Shown here: positions 17,537 to 26,045 of the stretch, one piece after another
Position numbering within the stretch: the first letter of the stretch is position 1
How the letters are laid out: each line of letters opens with the position of its first letter
DNA from: Ignavibacteria bacterium
GTDB lineage: Bacteria; Bacteroidota; Ignavibacteria; Ignavibacteriales; Melioribacteraceae
NCBI GenBank assembly: GCA_012719345.1
Contig: JAAYAN010000119.1
Span: 1-55,292 of the forward strand
Direction: 5' to 3'
Length of the DNA: 55,292 bases
Notes under the pieces: generated by a model
The model's input: the letters and a program-made list of their open reading frames with translations, nothing else
Database searches by the model: none
What the model was told of the DNA's origin: nothing
Position numbers and translations under genes: made by a program

Positions 17537-18130
17537 ATGAAATTATTTAACAAAATTATAAATTTCGCTGTATTTAATTTCAGAAAACATATTTTCTCTG
17601 TTAATAAAATTATAGAAGCAGAGTTCAATTTAACAAAATCCATAAGAGAAATTGAACCTTCAATAAAAATAAATTGCGAAAAAATTTCAAAATCTCATCT
17701 CGGAAAATTATCGGCTAATCTGCCGCCAAATAAAATAGAAAAAATGAAAAGACGGTTAAACAAGGATTTTTACGGCTTTGCTCTTATAACAGAATCCGGT
17801 AAAATTGCTTCGTACGGTTGGATTACATTTAAGGATGATTACGATTCATCAACCGGAATATTAATGAAGGCAACATCCGAAACTGCAATATTTATTGATG
17901 CTTTTACCTTTCCGGAATTCAGGGGCAAAAAACTGCAATCTTATTTAACGGCAAGACGTTTGGAGTTATTAAAAAGTATGAATTATAAAAAATGCATTGC
18001 AGCATATCTTGATGATAACTGTTTTTCTAGGAAAAATTTCATTTCGGCTGGTTTTTCGGAAACTTTCAAATGGACAGTTATAAATCTATTTGGTTATAAA
18101 AAAGCAATAAAATATAAAATTAAAGATTAA
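17537..18130 (+). CDS. GNAT-family N-acetyltransferase (cassette gene 1)
   Basis: This 197-residue protein has a GNAT core in its second half: IASYGWITF (strand 4 region), IFIDAFTFPEFRGKKLQSYL (the acetyl-CoA pyrophosphate loop, here FRGKKLQ in place of R/QxxGxG/A), and a final strand near GFSETFKW. The first ~60 residues are basic and hydrophobic and may touch the membrane. It shares the unusual FTFPEFR segment with the GNAT protein at 20439, so the two are paralogs. It is the first gene of a tight + strand cassette and is divergent from the LTA-synthase-like gene. The acceptor is unknown; an amine on a surface-polymer precursor is an inference. Confidence 0.75.
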   Translation: MKLFNKIINFAVFNFRKHIFSVNKIIEAEFNLTKSIREIEPSIKINCEKISKSHLGKLSANLPPNKIEKMKRRLNKDFYGFALITESGKIASYGWITFKDDYDSSTGILMKATSETAIFIDAFTFPEFRGKKLQSYLTARRLELLKSMNYKKCIAAYLDDNCFSRKNFISAGFSETFKWTVINLFGYKKAIKYKIKD

Positions 18131-18196
18131 AAATATTTTATTAGAACTTCATTTCATAAATTTCGGTAAACCATTTATTATTTTTCGGAAAACAAT

Positions 18197-19327
18197 TTGC
18201 TCAGCAAAATAATTACGTTATTAATTCACCTTCGAAGAGACGTAAAAGAAATACCAGAAATTTTAAGTTTTGCAAGAAAAACATCCAGCAGTTATAAAAA
18301 CTCTTTTATGCTTAATCTTTGCAGGTCTCTCTGGCTGAAATATAAACATAATTTTTCGCCCAAGGAATACTTCTATCACGGTTATCTTGCTCCGGAAAAT
18401 TTCAAGGATAAGAAAAAGGAATTTATCAGCCGTAAAAAACTTTCGGAGATGCAGCTTAAAATCAATCCTGCCGGATACAAACTTTTAACTGAAGACAAAT
18501 CGTATTTCCATAAATTTTGTAAATCGGCAAACCTGCCTGTCTCAGATTTTTACGGCGTTTATCTGCGGCAGTTTTACGGAACAGACGGATCCGGAAACAT
18601 ATTAAATGGGGAAAAAAAATGGCAAGAATATTTATCGGAAAAAGTAAACGGCGGTTTTGTAATTAAACCTATAAACGGCGCTTACGGAAAAAGTATTTCG
18701 GCTTTTACAAATACAAACGGAGTTATCAAAGACATTAACGGGAATACTATATCGGCTGGAAATATTTTCGATTTGATGAACTGTGATAAAAAGTATAAAA
18801 GTTTTGTTATAGAAAAAAGACTTTTTGCCTGTGCAAAATTATCCGAGATGCTTGGATCGGATAATCTTCACACTTTAAGATTAATTACTTTTGCAAACTC
18901 CGCTGAAAATGCGGAGATATTATCGGCAGAGCTTAAAATTGTAAAAGGGAAAAATTTTGCTGCAAATATCGATTTCGGCTCTACCGGAAATTTAATCTCG
19001 CAAGTGGATTTAAATACTGGCGGACTTGTAAATTTAATTAAGTGCAATCAGGAAAGCGGGCAAAATATTTTTTTAGATAAAATTCCTTCTGCCGGATTGA
19101 ATATTACCGAAGTATTTATCCCTCAATTTAACGAAGCAAAAAAATTGGCGCTGAATGCAGCAAAAATATTTCTTCCCATAAGGTATATCGGTTGGGACAT
19201 TGCTGTTACCGATGAAGGAGTTTTTTTGCTTGAAGGAAATATGTATTTCGATTTTCCTACAAGCGAAGAGGAATATAAGAAAATAAGAAAAAAATTTGCG
19301 CAAATTATAAACGATTATAATAAATGA
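18197..19327 (+). CDS. ATP-grasp ligase, sugar-transfer-associated type (cassette gene 2)
   Basis: This 376-residue protein fits the ATPgrasp_ST group, which is related to alpha-L-glutamate ligases and found near polysaccharide genes. FVIKPINGAYGKSI (about 154-167) is the nucleotide-binding loop, FVIEKRL and HTLRLITF follow, and IGWDIAVTDEG plus LLEGN are the Mg-ATP carboxylate motifs near residues 334-352. ATP-grasp enzymes activate a carboxylate as acyl phosphate to form an amide. TTG 18197 is chosen as start because it aligns with the start of the next gene: MLSKIITLL versus MSIAKIILKL. The stop overlaps the next start by 4 nt. Confidence 0.8.
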   Translation: MLSKIITLLIHLRRDVKEIPEILSFARKTSSSYKNSFMLNLCRSLWLKYKHNFSPKEYFYHGYLAPENFKDKKKEFISRKKLSEMQLKINPAGYKLLTEDKSYFHKFCKSANLPVSDFYGVYLRQFYGTDGSGNILNGEKKWQEYLSEKVNGGFVIKPINGAYGKSISAFTNTNGVIKDINGNTISAGNIFDLMNCDKKYKSFVIEKRLFACAKLSEMLGSDNLHTLRLITFANSAENAEILSAELKIVKGKNFAANIDFGSTGNLISQVDLNTGGLVNLIKCNQESGQNIFLDKIPSAGLNITEVFIPQFNEAKKLALNAAKIFLPIRYIGWDIAVTDEGVFLLEGNMYFDFPTSEEEYKKIRKKFAQIINDYNK

Positions 19328-20442
19328 GTATTGCGAAAATAATATTGAAGTTGCGACATTTTAAACGCGATTGCGGATATGTTTCCGAATTGTTGAAACT
19401 TTCATTTTCTGAAAGCACCAATTACTTGAATCCGCCGCATAAAATATTCCCTCACGGCTTAAAATTGCTTTTTAAATATCGTTTTACCCCTTATTTTGCA
19501 AAAGATCTCGGAATTCTTAATCCTTCAACTGATATAAAGTTGATTGAAAAACTGATCAGCCGCGAAAGATTTTCCGAAATCCAGCTTAAAATCAATCCTC
19601 TTGAATTTACACCGCTTACCGAAAATAAAGGTCTGTTTTATCATTTTTGCCGCTTGAATAAAATTCCTTATCCCGAAGTTTATGCAGAATATTTTAAGGA
19701 TTCATCCGGAATTATTAAAGATTTTAACGGAATACCAAAAGAAACCGATTGGATTGAGTGGTTTGAAAATAAAAGTCCCGACGAAATTGTTATCAAACCT
19801 CATTTGGGTGTTTACGGACACGGAATTCTTCCGGTAAAAAGGTTAAAAAACAAACTTTACGATTTTTCTGGAAAGGAATTGCTGCCTGATACAATAATTG
19901 ATTTTATGAAAAATAATAAAGAATTTAAAAGTTTTGTAATTCAGGAAAGATTGAAAGCGCATAAAAGTCTGAAATTATTAACCGAGAACGAAAATATCTC
20001 ATCTGTTCGAATAGTAACCTTAATTGATAAAAACGATGATGTAAAAATATTGTATGCAGCCGTAAAGCTTGTATCGGGCAAAAATTTTATAGATAACCAC
20101 GAAAGAGGTTCTACCGGAAATGTTATTGCTTTACTTGATATTTCGAATGGAGAAATTCAGACTGCGTTTTGTGCTGCAGATAAACTTGGCAAAGCAGGCG
20201 AAGTAAAGTTTCATCCAATAAGCGGAAAAGAGATTATAGGCGTTAGAATACCGATGTGGAGCGATCTTGTTAATACGGTAAAATTTGCCGCTTTAAAATT
20301 CAAACCTTTGCGTACTGCAGGCTGGGACGCAGCAGTGACTGATGACGGAATTAAAATTCTGGAAGGAAATGCATTGTTCGATCCGCCGAATTTTTTCAGT
20401 AAAGGACGGTTTATTGAAAAAGAATTGTTGGAAAATCAATGA
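19324..20442 (+). CDS. ATP-grasp ligase, paralog of the preceding gene (cassette gene 3)
   Basis: This 372-residue protein is a paralog of the upstream ATP-grasp enzyme along its full length. Shared landmarks include ISRERFSEIQLKINP, IVIKPHLGVYGHGI, FVIQERLKAH, VRIVTLID, and AGWDAAVTDDG with ILEGN at the C-terminus, so the ATP and metal residues appear intact in both. Two different ligases in tandem suggest two successive amide-forming steps or two substrates. ATG 19324 overlaps the upstream TGA as ATGA, and its own stop overlaps the next ATG in the same way, indicating translational coupling. Confidence 0.8.
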   Translation: MSIAKIILKLRHFKRDCGYVSELLKLSFSESTNYLNPPHKIFPHGLKLLFKYRFTPYFAKDLGILNPSTDIKLIEKLISRERFSEIQLKINPLEFTPLTENKGLFYHFCRLNKIPYPEVYAEYFKDSSGIIKDFNGIPKETDWIEWFENKSPDEIVIKPHLGVYGHGILPVKRLKNKLYDFSGKELLPDTIIDFMKNNKEFKSFVIQERLKAHKSLKLLTENENISSVRIVTLIDKNDDVKILYAAVKLVSGKNFIDNHERGSTGNVIALLDISNGEIQTAFCAADKLGKAGEVKFHPISGKEIIGVRIPMWSDLVNTVKFAALKFKPLRTAGWDAAVTDDGIKILEGNALFDPPNFFSKGRFIEKELLENQ

Positions 20443-21008
20443 TAAGTAAAATTATTTATGCACTAATTTTTCTGTTCAAAAAATATATTTACTTTCAAAA
20501 GTATTTTACAGTGGGAGTTGTTAATCTTAATTCAATTTGTCCGGACAAAGATTTTACGGGCAATTTTGAAATTGAGGAGATAGACTGTAAAGATAACCTC
20601 GGTTTAATTATGCCCGATGAAAAATTAGTTAGAAAATATTACTACCGTTGCAAGAGAAATATGAAATGTTTTGTTTGCAAAGTTAATGATAAAATAGCGG
20701 GAATATCTTGGATTTCTTTTTCCAGAAAATTTAACGAAGGTGTAAAAATAAATATGAGTTCTAAAGATGCTTTGCTCTTGGAATCGTTTACATTTCCTGA
20801 ATTCAGAAATAGGGGAATTCAGAAAGCACTTATTCAAACAAGACTTCTATGGCTTAAGTGTAACAATTTTGAACGAGTATTTGTAATTTACGAGCCGGAT
20901 AATATTTATTCCGAAAAAGCTCTGATGCGTAATGATTTTGCAGTTTATAAAAGATTGAAAGTTTTTAGAATAATCGGTTTCTATTTCCAAAAAAATGCAG
21001 AGTTGTGA
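20439..21008 (+). CDS. GNAT-family N-acetyltransferase, paralog of cassette gene 1 (cassette gene 4)
   Basis: This 189-residue GNAT protein resembles the first gene of the cassette: IAGISWISF, LLLESFTFPEFRNRGIQKAL and then a helix LIQTRLLWLK. Here the acetyl-CoA loop is closer to the classical form (RNRGIQKAL). The N-terminal 25 residues are hydrophobic and basic as in the paralog and could be a membrane-associating helix. ATG 20439 overlaps the stop of the ATP-grasp gene. The acceptor cannot be read from the sequence. Confidence 0.75.
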   Translation: MISKIIYALIFLFKKYIYFQKYFTVGVVNLNSICPDKDFTGNFEIEEIDCKDNLGLIMPDEKLVRKYYYRCKRNMKCFVCKVNDKIAGISWISFSRKFNEGVKINMSSKDALLLESFTFPEFRNRGIQKALIQTRLLWLKCNNFERVFVIYEPDNIYSEKALMRNDFAVYKRLKVFRIIGFYFQKNAEL

Positions 21009-21010
21009 AA

Positions 21011-22108
21011 ATGATAAAAATTAAAAGAGTTGATAATGTTACAGACTTTTACAGTTTAGAAAAGATATGGGAAGATTTGCTTGAAGAATGTCCGGATAAG
21101 CACATTCAGCTATCGTTTGACTGGTGCCGGACATGGCTGGACGTTTTTGGAAAAAAAACTGAATTATTTGTACTTATTGCCGAAAATGGTGATGAAATTT
21201 TAGGGATTGCTCCTCTGGTAATTGTAAAAAACGGTTCATTTTTCGGAAATTCCTTAAAATACCGGCAAGTAGTTTTTATCGGTACAGGTTTTACCGACCG
21301 TTCTGATTTTATAATAAAAAAACACAACGAAGAAATAATAAGAGAGTTTTTCAGTTATATTTATCAAAGCATAAATTTGTGGGATGAATTAGACCTTAGA
21401 CAGATTAATACATTGTCATCAAATTTCGAACTGATAAAAAAGTATTCGCAAAGCAGTCTGATAAACGAGCATAAATTTTTCAAAGTAATTAACACCCCTT
21501 ATCTGCCTATTGAAGGCGATTTTGAAACCTACTTAAGCGGACGAGCTAAATTATTCCGAAAACAATTGCGAATGTACACAAACAATTTAACAGAAGATGG
21601 TAAAACGCTCGATTTTGAAGTAATAACAGAAGTAAAAGATGAGCATATCAATTTGATAATTGAAATGGCTGAATACAGAAAATCACTTTTCGAACGGAGG
21701 AATATTTTTCTTGAAAAACAGAAGTTTGATTTCATACAAAAAATGATACCGCTGTTTAACAAAAAAAACAGGATATTTCTTTTTTTCCTTAAATACGAAG
21801 GCAAATTGTTAAGTTATGATTTTACTTTCAGTTACAATAAAACTGTATATGATTGGAATACATCCTATAATCCCGACTTTAAAAAATATTCTGTTGGCAG
21901 GCTTTTGAATAAATTTATTATAGAATATTGTTTTGCAAACGGGTATAAAGTTTATGATCTTATGGCGGGGGATGAGGACTATAAACTAAAATGGACAAAG
22001 GTTTTTAGCGAAAATTATAATTTGCGGGTAAGGAAAAAGAATATAAAATTTTCTATAGCAAACTATTATGAAAAAGTTAAAAAAATGGTAAAGAAAACTA
22101 ATGTTTAA
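21011..22108 (+). CDS. FemAB/BioF2-like GNAT-fold acyltransferase (cassette gene 5)
   Basis: This protein of 365 residues matches the Acetyltransf_6 (BioF2-like, FemAB-related) group, which is frequent in exopolysaccharide loci and transfers acyl or aminoacyl groups. An N-terminal GNAT-like half ends near residue 160. The C-terminal half carries YDWNTSYNPDFKKYSVGRLL and YKVYDLMAGDEDYKLKW, which match the family's conserved end segments. ATG 21011 is listed; GTG 21005 in the same frame would overlap the previous stop by 4 nt, as elsewhere in the cassette, and is an equal alternative. Its stop lies 8 nt inside the flippase gene. Confidence 0.78.
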   Translation: MIKIKRVDNVTDFYSLEKIWEDLLEECPDKHIQLSFDWCRTWLDVFGKKTELFVLIAENGDEILGIAPLVIVKNGSFFGNSLKYRQVVFIGTGFTDRSDFIIKKHNEEIIREFFSYIYQSINLWDELDLRQINTLSSNFELIKKYSQSSLINEHKFFKVINTPYLPIEGDFETYLSGRAKLFRKQLRMYTNNLTEDGKTLDFEVITEVKDEHINLIIEMAEYRKSLFERRNIFLEKQKFDFIQKMIPLFNKKNRIFLFFLKYEGKLLSYDFTFSYNKTVYDWNTSYNPDFKKYSVGRLLNKFIIEYCFANGYKVYDLMAGDEDYKLKWTKVFSENYNLRVRKKNIKFSIANYYEKVKKMVKKTNV

Positions 22109-23576
22109 CGATCTTAAAAAGTTGTTGAATCAATCTTTTATATACGGAATCAGCTCTGTAATAGAACCGTTTATCAGATTTATAATGTTGCCGCTTTACA
22201 CACGCTATCTTACTCCTGAAGATTACGGGACACTGGCTCTTACCGGCGTTGTGGGAATGTTTCTTTCTTCTGTAATTGGGCTTGGGGTTTCTTCGGGAAT
22301 GCTGAGGTTTTATTTCCAGTATAAAACTAAGGAAGAAAAGGATGAAGTTATAACGACGGTTATGATTTTTACAATCATATCTTCAGCTTTATATTTAACG
22401 GTGCTTCTTGCAATAGAACCTTTTGTTTCGGGAATTTTGTTTTCAATAGAAAATTCGGGGGTGTACTATAACCTTGTAATTGGGGGGACAGTTCTTGAAA
22501 TTGCTGCAAACCGGCTTTATTCAGTTTTTAGGGCAGAAGAAAAAGTTAAAATATTTACAACATTTACAATTACATCGCTTATAATGCAGTTTTTGCTGAA
22601 TATACTTTTTGTAGTTGTTTTTGAGCGCGGTGTAAGAGGAATACTTGAAGCAACAATTATTTCTACAATATTCAGCATATTTTTACTTATGCCTTCAGCA
22701 ATTAAAGGCAAAAAAATGCGATTTTCTAAAACCAAACTGAAAGAAATCCTTTCATTCAGTGCGCCTCTTGTACCGGCTGCAATTTCGCATATTGTACTAA
22801 ATCTTTCAAACAGATACTTCCTCGATTATTTTATATCGAAACGCGGAGTAGGAATTTTTCAGCTTGGCGTAGGAATATCGAATGTCCTTTCAATTGCAAT
22901 AACTAAACCATTTAAAATTGCCTGGCCCCCTTATATGTACAGCGTTTCCGATAAACCAAATGCAAAAGATATTTATAGAAATGTGCTTGTTTACTATTCT
23001 TTTTTAGCATTTTGGGCAGCAATGGCAATTTCGGTAGCAGCAAAAGAAACCCTTGTAATATTAACAACTCCGCCATTTTATTCTGCCTATAAAGTTGTTC
23101 CTTTGCTTGTTGTTTCGCTGGTTCTGTTCGGGATGATGGGAATTCTTGTAGCGGGAATTCATCTTACTAAAAAAACAAAATACGTGTCATATATTTTTAT
23201 GGTTGCAGCAATTATAAATCTTGCGCTCAATTTTATTTTAATTCCGTTCGGCGGAGTTCAGGGGGCGGCACTTGCAACCGTAATAACATTCCTTTTTCTG
23301 AATATTTGTTACTTTGTTTATTCCCAAAGACTTTATCCGATAAATCACGATTTCAGAAGACTGTCAATAATTGTATTCGTTTCTTCTGCTTTGTTTCTTT
23401 TCTCGCATTTCTTTATTACAGCTGATAATTTATTTCTAACCATTCCATTGAAAGGTTTAATTATAATTTCTTTCCCGTTTATTTTATGGCTGGTAGGTTT
23501 TTTTAATCCAAACGAAAAGGATAGAATAATTTATATAGCAAGGCTCATCTATCATAAAATCCTCAGAAAAAAATAA
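22101..23576 (+). CDS. Wzx-like polysaccharide flippase, MOP superfamily (cassette gene 6)
   Basis: This 491-residue integral membrane protein has about 12-14 hydrophobic segments. The start SFIYGISSVIEPFIRFIMLP and TRYLTPEDYGTLAL is characteristic of polysaccharide-biosynthesis flippases (Wzx/RfbX), which move undecaprenyl-linked intermediates across the inner membrane. It is the last gene of the cassette and overlaps the acyltransferase by 8 nt. No glycosyltransferase, Wzy polymerase, Wza or Wzc is next to it, so its cargo is either made elsewhere or is not a conventional polysaccharide. It could also carry a lipid-linked peptide. Confidence 0.88.
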   Translation: MFNDLKKLLNQSFIYGISSVIEPFIRFIMLPLYTRYLTPEDYGTLALTGVVGMFLSSVIGLGVSSGMLRFYFQYKTKEEKDEVITTVMIFTIISSALYLTVLLAIEPFVSGILFSIENSGVYYNLVIGGTVLEIAANRLYSVFRAEEKVKIFTTFTITSLIMQFLLNILFVVVFERGVRGILEATIISTIFSIFLLMPSAIKGKKMRFSKTKLKEILSFSAPLVPAAISHIVLNLSNRYFLDYFISKRGVGIFQLGVGISNVLSIAITKPFKIAWPPYMYSVSDKPNAKDIYRNVLVYYSFLAFWAAMAISVAAKETLVILTTPPFYSAYKVVPLLVVSLVLFGMMGILVAGIHLTKKTKYVSYIFMVAAIINLALNFILIPFGGVQGAALATVITFLFLNICYFVYSQRLYPINHDFRRLSIIVFVSSALFLFSHFFITADNLFLTIPLKGLIIISFPFILWLVGFFNPNEKDRIIYIARLIYHKILRKK

Positions 23577-23586
23577 ACAGGCTTAG

Positions 23587-23619
23587 TTTGAATTATTTCT
23601 GCATATTTTCTTATATTTC
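23587..23619 (+). promoter_or_regulatory. Putative Bacteroidota-type promoter for the amino-acid kinase gene
   Basis: TTTG (23587-23590) is separated by 21 bp from TATATTTC (23612-23619), one mismatch from the TAnnTTTG -7 element used by the primary sigma factor in Bacteroidota. The start codon follows 34 bp later. Confidence 0.4.
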
Positions 23620-23653
23620 GCATTCTTTTTCAATTTTTATGGAATAATTATAA

Positions 23654-24520
23654 ATGATACACCGTGTTGCCAGATTGTTTGATAAGGTTCAGAATGATGC
23701 AGAAGTTGCAAAATGGATCAGAGTATTTTCGCGTACCGACAGAAATTTTGCTGTCATCAAAATAAGCGGAGCTTCACTTTTTCAGTATCCTAATGAAATA
23801 TGCGAAGATCTGGCTATTTTATCAAAGCTTGATTTGCACGTTCCAGTAGTTTACGGATGGGGAAATGCTCTTACAAAAAAACTTGAACTTGCGGGTCAGA
23901 AAACACTTATGCATCACACAGGTGTCCGCGTTACGCGAAAAAGCGATCTCATTTTTATGGAAGAAGTAGCACACGAGCACGGAATGATGATTGTTGAAGG
24001 ATTAAACGAAAGAGGAATTCCTGCAGAAATTGCTTTGGATATTTTTTCAGCAGAAAGAAAACCGCTTGACGGAATTGATTTCGAGCATTTTACAGGTGAA
24101 ATTAAAAATGTAAATACCGATAAATTGAAGGAATACTTGTGTAAAGGAATTATTCCGGTTATTCCGCCGATTGGCAAAAATGAAGCAGGACAAATATTTA
24201 ATATTAATGCAGATACCGCTGCAAAAGCCATTGTTCTTGATCTTATTCCTCAAAAATATATCCTTTTAACAAATACCCGCGGAGTGCTTGATAAAAGTGG
24301 CGAATTAATATCCCAAATTTCTATTTCTGCTGATTATTTAAACCTTGTTGAACAAGGAATAATTAACGAAGGAATGAAATTAAAAATTGACGAAGCGAAA
24401 GAAATAATAGAAGGAATGGCGCATCTCGAAGAAGATATTGCTGTTCAGATTGCCAATCCCGAAAACATTTTAAGCGAGCTCTTTACCGACGGCGGAAAAG
24501 GAACATTTGTTAAAAAGTAA
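23654..24520 (+). CDS. Amino-acid kinase-family protein, acetylglutamate-kinase-like
   Basis: This 288-residue protein has the amino-acid kinase fold. It resembles the kinase half of bifunctional N-acetylglutamate synthase/kinase and fungal ARG5,6-type enzymes more than classical ArgB. The first motif is VIKISGASL (Lys36) where ArgB has KxGG; VVYGWGNALTKKL replaces the HGGG substrate loop; FNINADTAAKAIV and LLTNTRGVLD are the usual C-lobe segments; and EGMKLKIDEAKEI replaces the GGM.PK motif. The GNAT domain of the fusion enzyme is absent. No arginine-pathway gene is near. N-acetylglutamate phosphorylation is the best guess; another small acylamino-acid substrate is possible. Confidence 0.7.
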   Translation: MIHRVARLFDKVQNDAEVAKWIRVFSRTDRNFAVIKISGASLFQYPNEICEDLAILSKLDLHVPVVYGWGNALTKKLELAGQKTLMHHTGVRVTRKSDLIFMEEVAHEHGMMIVEGLNERGIPAEIALDIFSAERKPLDGIDFEHFTGEIKNVNTDKLKEYLCKGIIPVIPPIGKNEAGQIFNINADTAAKAIVLDLIPQKYILLTNTRGVLDKSGELISQISISADYLNLVEQGIINEGMKLKIDEAKEIIEGMAHLEEDIAVQIANPENILSELFTDGGKGTFVKK

Positions 24521-24602
24521 ACCTTTATGAATTTTTATTTTGTAGAAAATTCCGGTTTTTAAATAAACTAGTGTATAAGCTGCAAAAGCTGGTTAAAAAA
24601 CT

Positions 24603-26045
24603 TCAGTCCTCATTTATAATTTTCTGCATCCTGAATGCGCGCGGGTATTGGCTTTTTAAACCTTCTTTAGTATTTACGGCAGTTCCTATAAATTTCCCGT
24701 TATGCTTTATTACTTTTTGCCCAGTTTCTCCGAAATCTTTTTTAATTATTCCGCCGTTCAAATAAATTTCCATTTGGTTTAAATCTTCAAGTTCAATAAA
24801 ATTTTTTGTGATATTATTCTTAAGTATCTGTGCGCCAAGAGTGTGCAGCCTTAAAGTATTCCTTTTATCAACCGAACCGAACTTTGAGCCGATACGAAGA
24901 AAAATATCCTGCCCGTCATATCCCCAATCCTTGTTCACAAAATAGAAATCCTCCGATTTTACAAGATATTTGTACTCTAGTAAAACTGTTTTTTTAATTC
25001 CGTACCATTCAGCCAGCTCATTTAAATAACCCGAAATCTTCCTGTTATCAACTTCAGCAAAAAATAGTTTTTCTTTTTTTGCCGGGAATGGTTTAACCGG
25101 TTCTGTGTTTCCGGTTTTTTTTAATTTTGCAACAAAAAATCCTTCCGAATCAATTTCCCAGGGAATAATCCTTCGGGCTTTAGAAATTGATTCATTAAAA
25201 CTTATTCCGCTAAACTCTTTATAAGTATCCGATGATTTAACAGGAAGATTTATTTCAACCATTTCTACAGGATATTTATTTAAAATTTGATTAAGTACAA
25301 GCTCGTTTTCTTCAATTGTTAGAGTGCAGGTGGAGTAAACAATTTCGCCGCCGGGTTTCAACATTTTAATAGCGGAAACCAAAAGTTTATGCTGTATTTC
25401 GGAAAGCGCCGCTGCGTGGTTTTCTGTCCACCAGTTATTTACCTCACCCTTTTTATGCATAATTCCCAAAGCACTGCATGGGGCATCTACAAGAATTTTA
25501 TCGAACCATTCATGAAAATAAGAACCGAGCTGCTCTCCTTTTCCTAAAATAATTCCGGCATTAGTAAAATTCATTTTATCAATATTGAATACAAGACTTT
25601 TTACGCGCGCGTTGCTTTGTTCGTTCAATATTAAAGTACCTTTGTTCTGCATCATTCCAGCAATCTGTGTGGATTTTGAGCCCGGAGCAGCGCATAAATC
25701 CAGAACTCTTTCGCCTTCCTTAGGATTTAAAACAAGCGGCGGAATCATTGAGGACAGACTTTGAATGTAATATTTTCCGAAAGAATAACTCAGCGTTTTC
25801 CCTATTTTTTCGTATCCTGTTAATACATAATATGCCAAAGGAATATTTTTAACCGGCTCCAACTCTACTCCGCAATTCTTCAATTCATCAATGATTTTGC
25901 TTGCGTCTTCCTCTGCGCTGATTCTAATGCAGGTTTTTACCGAAGGATTTTTATAATATGCACTGTACTTTTCTAAATATTTGCTTCCGAAATTTTTCAG
26001 AATATAGCTTGCAATATTTTTGCTTATTTCAATTTTCTGTATCAT
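24603..26045 (-). CDS. rsmF: RsmB/NOP-family rRNA (cytosine-5) methyltransferase, RsmF-like
   Basis: This 480-residue enzyme methylates C5 of a cytosine in 16S rRNA using S-adenosylmethionine. The SAM motif is VLDLCAAPGSKSTQIAGMM, motif IV is VDAPCSALG and motif VI is YSTCTLTIEENE, supplying the two cysteines of the m5C mechanism. After the catalytic domain (about 90-310) comes a C-terminal region of ~150 residues of the RsmF-like PUA/FAE type, with FYFVNKDWGYDG and LRLHTLGAQIL. The family has several members; RsmF is preferred over RsmB because there is no N-terminal NusB domain. It is the last gene of a four-gene operon with lgt. Confidence 0.82.
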   Translation of the reverse strand: MIQKIEISKNIASYILKNFGSKYLEKYSAYYKNPSVKTCIRISAEEDASKIIDELKNCGVELEPVKNIPLAYYVLTGYEKIGKTLSYSFGKYYIQSLSSMIPPLVLNPKEGERVLDLCAAPGSKSTQIAGMMQNKGTLILNEQSNARVKSLVFNIDKMNFTNAGIILGKGEQLGSYFHEWFDKILVDAPCSALGIMHKKGEVNNWWTENHAAALSEIQHKLLVSAIKMLKPGGEIVYSTCTLTIEENELVLNQILNKYPVEMVEINLPVKSSDTYKEFSGISFNESISKARRIIPWEIDSEGFFVAKLKKTGNTEPVKPFPAKKEKLFFAEVDNRKISGYLNELAEWYGIKKTVLLEYKYLVKSEDFYFVNKDWGYDGQDIFLRIGSKFGSVDKRNTLRLHTLGAQILKNNITKNFIELEDLNQMEIYLNGGIIKKDFGETGQKVIKHNGKFIGTAVNTKEGLKSQYPRAFRMQKIINED

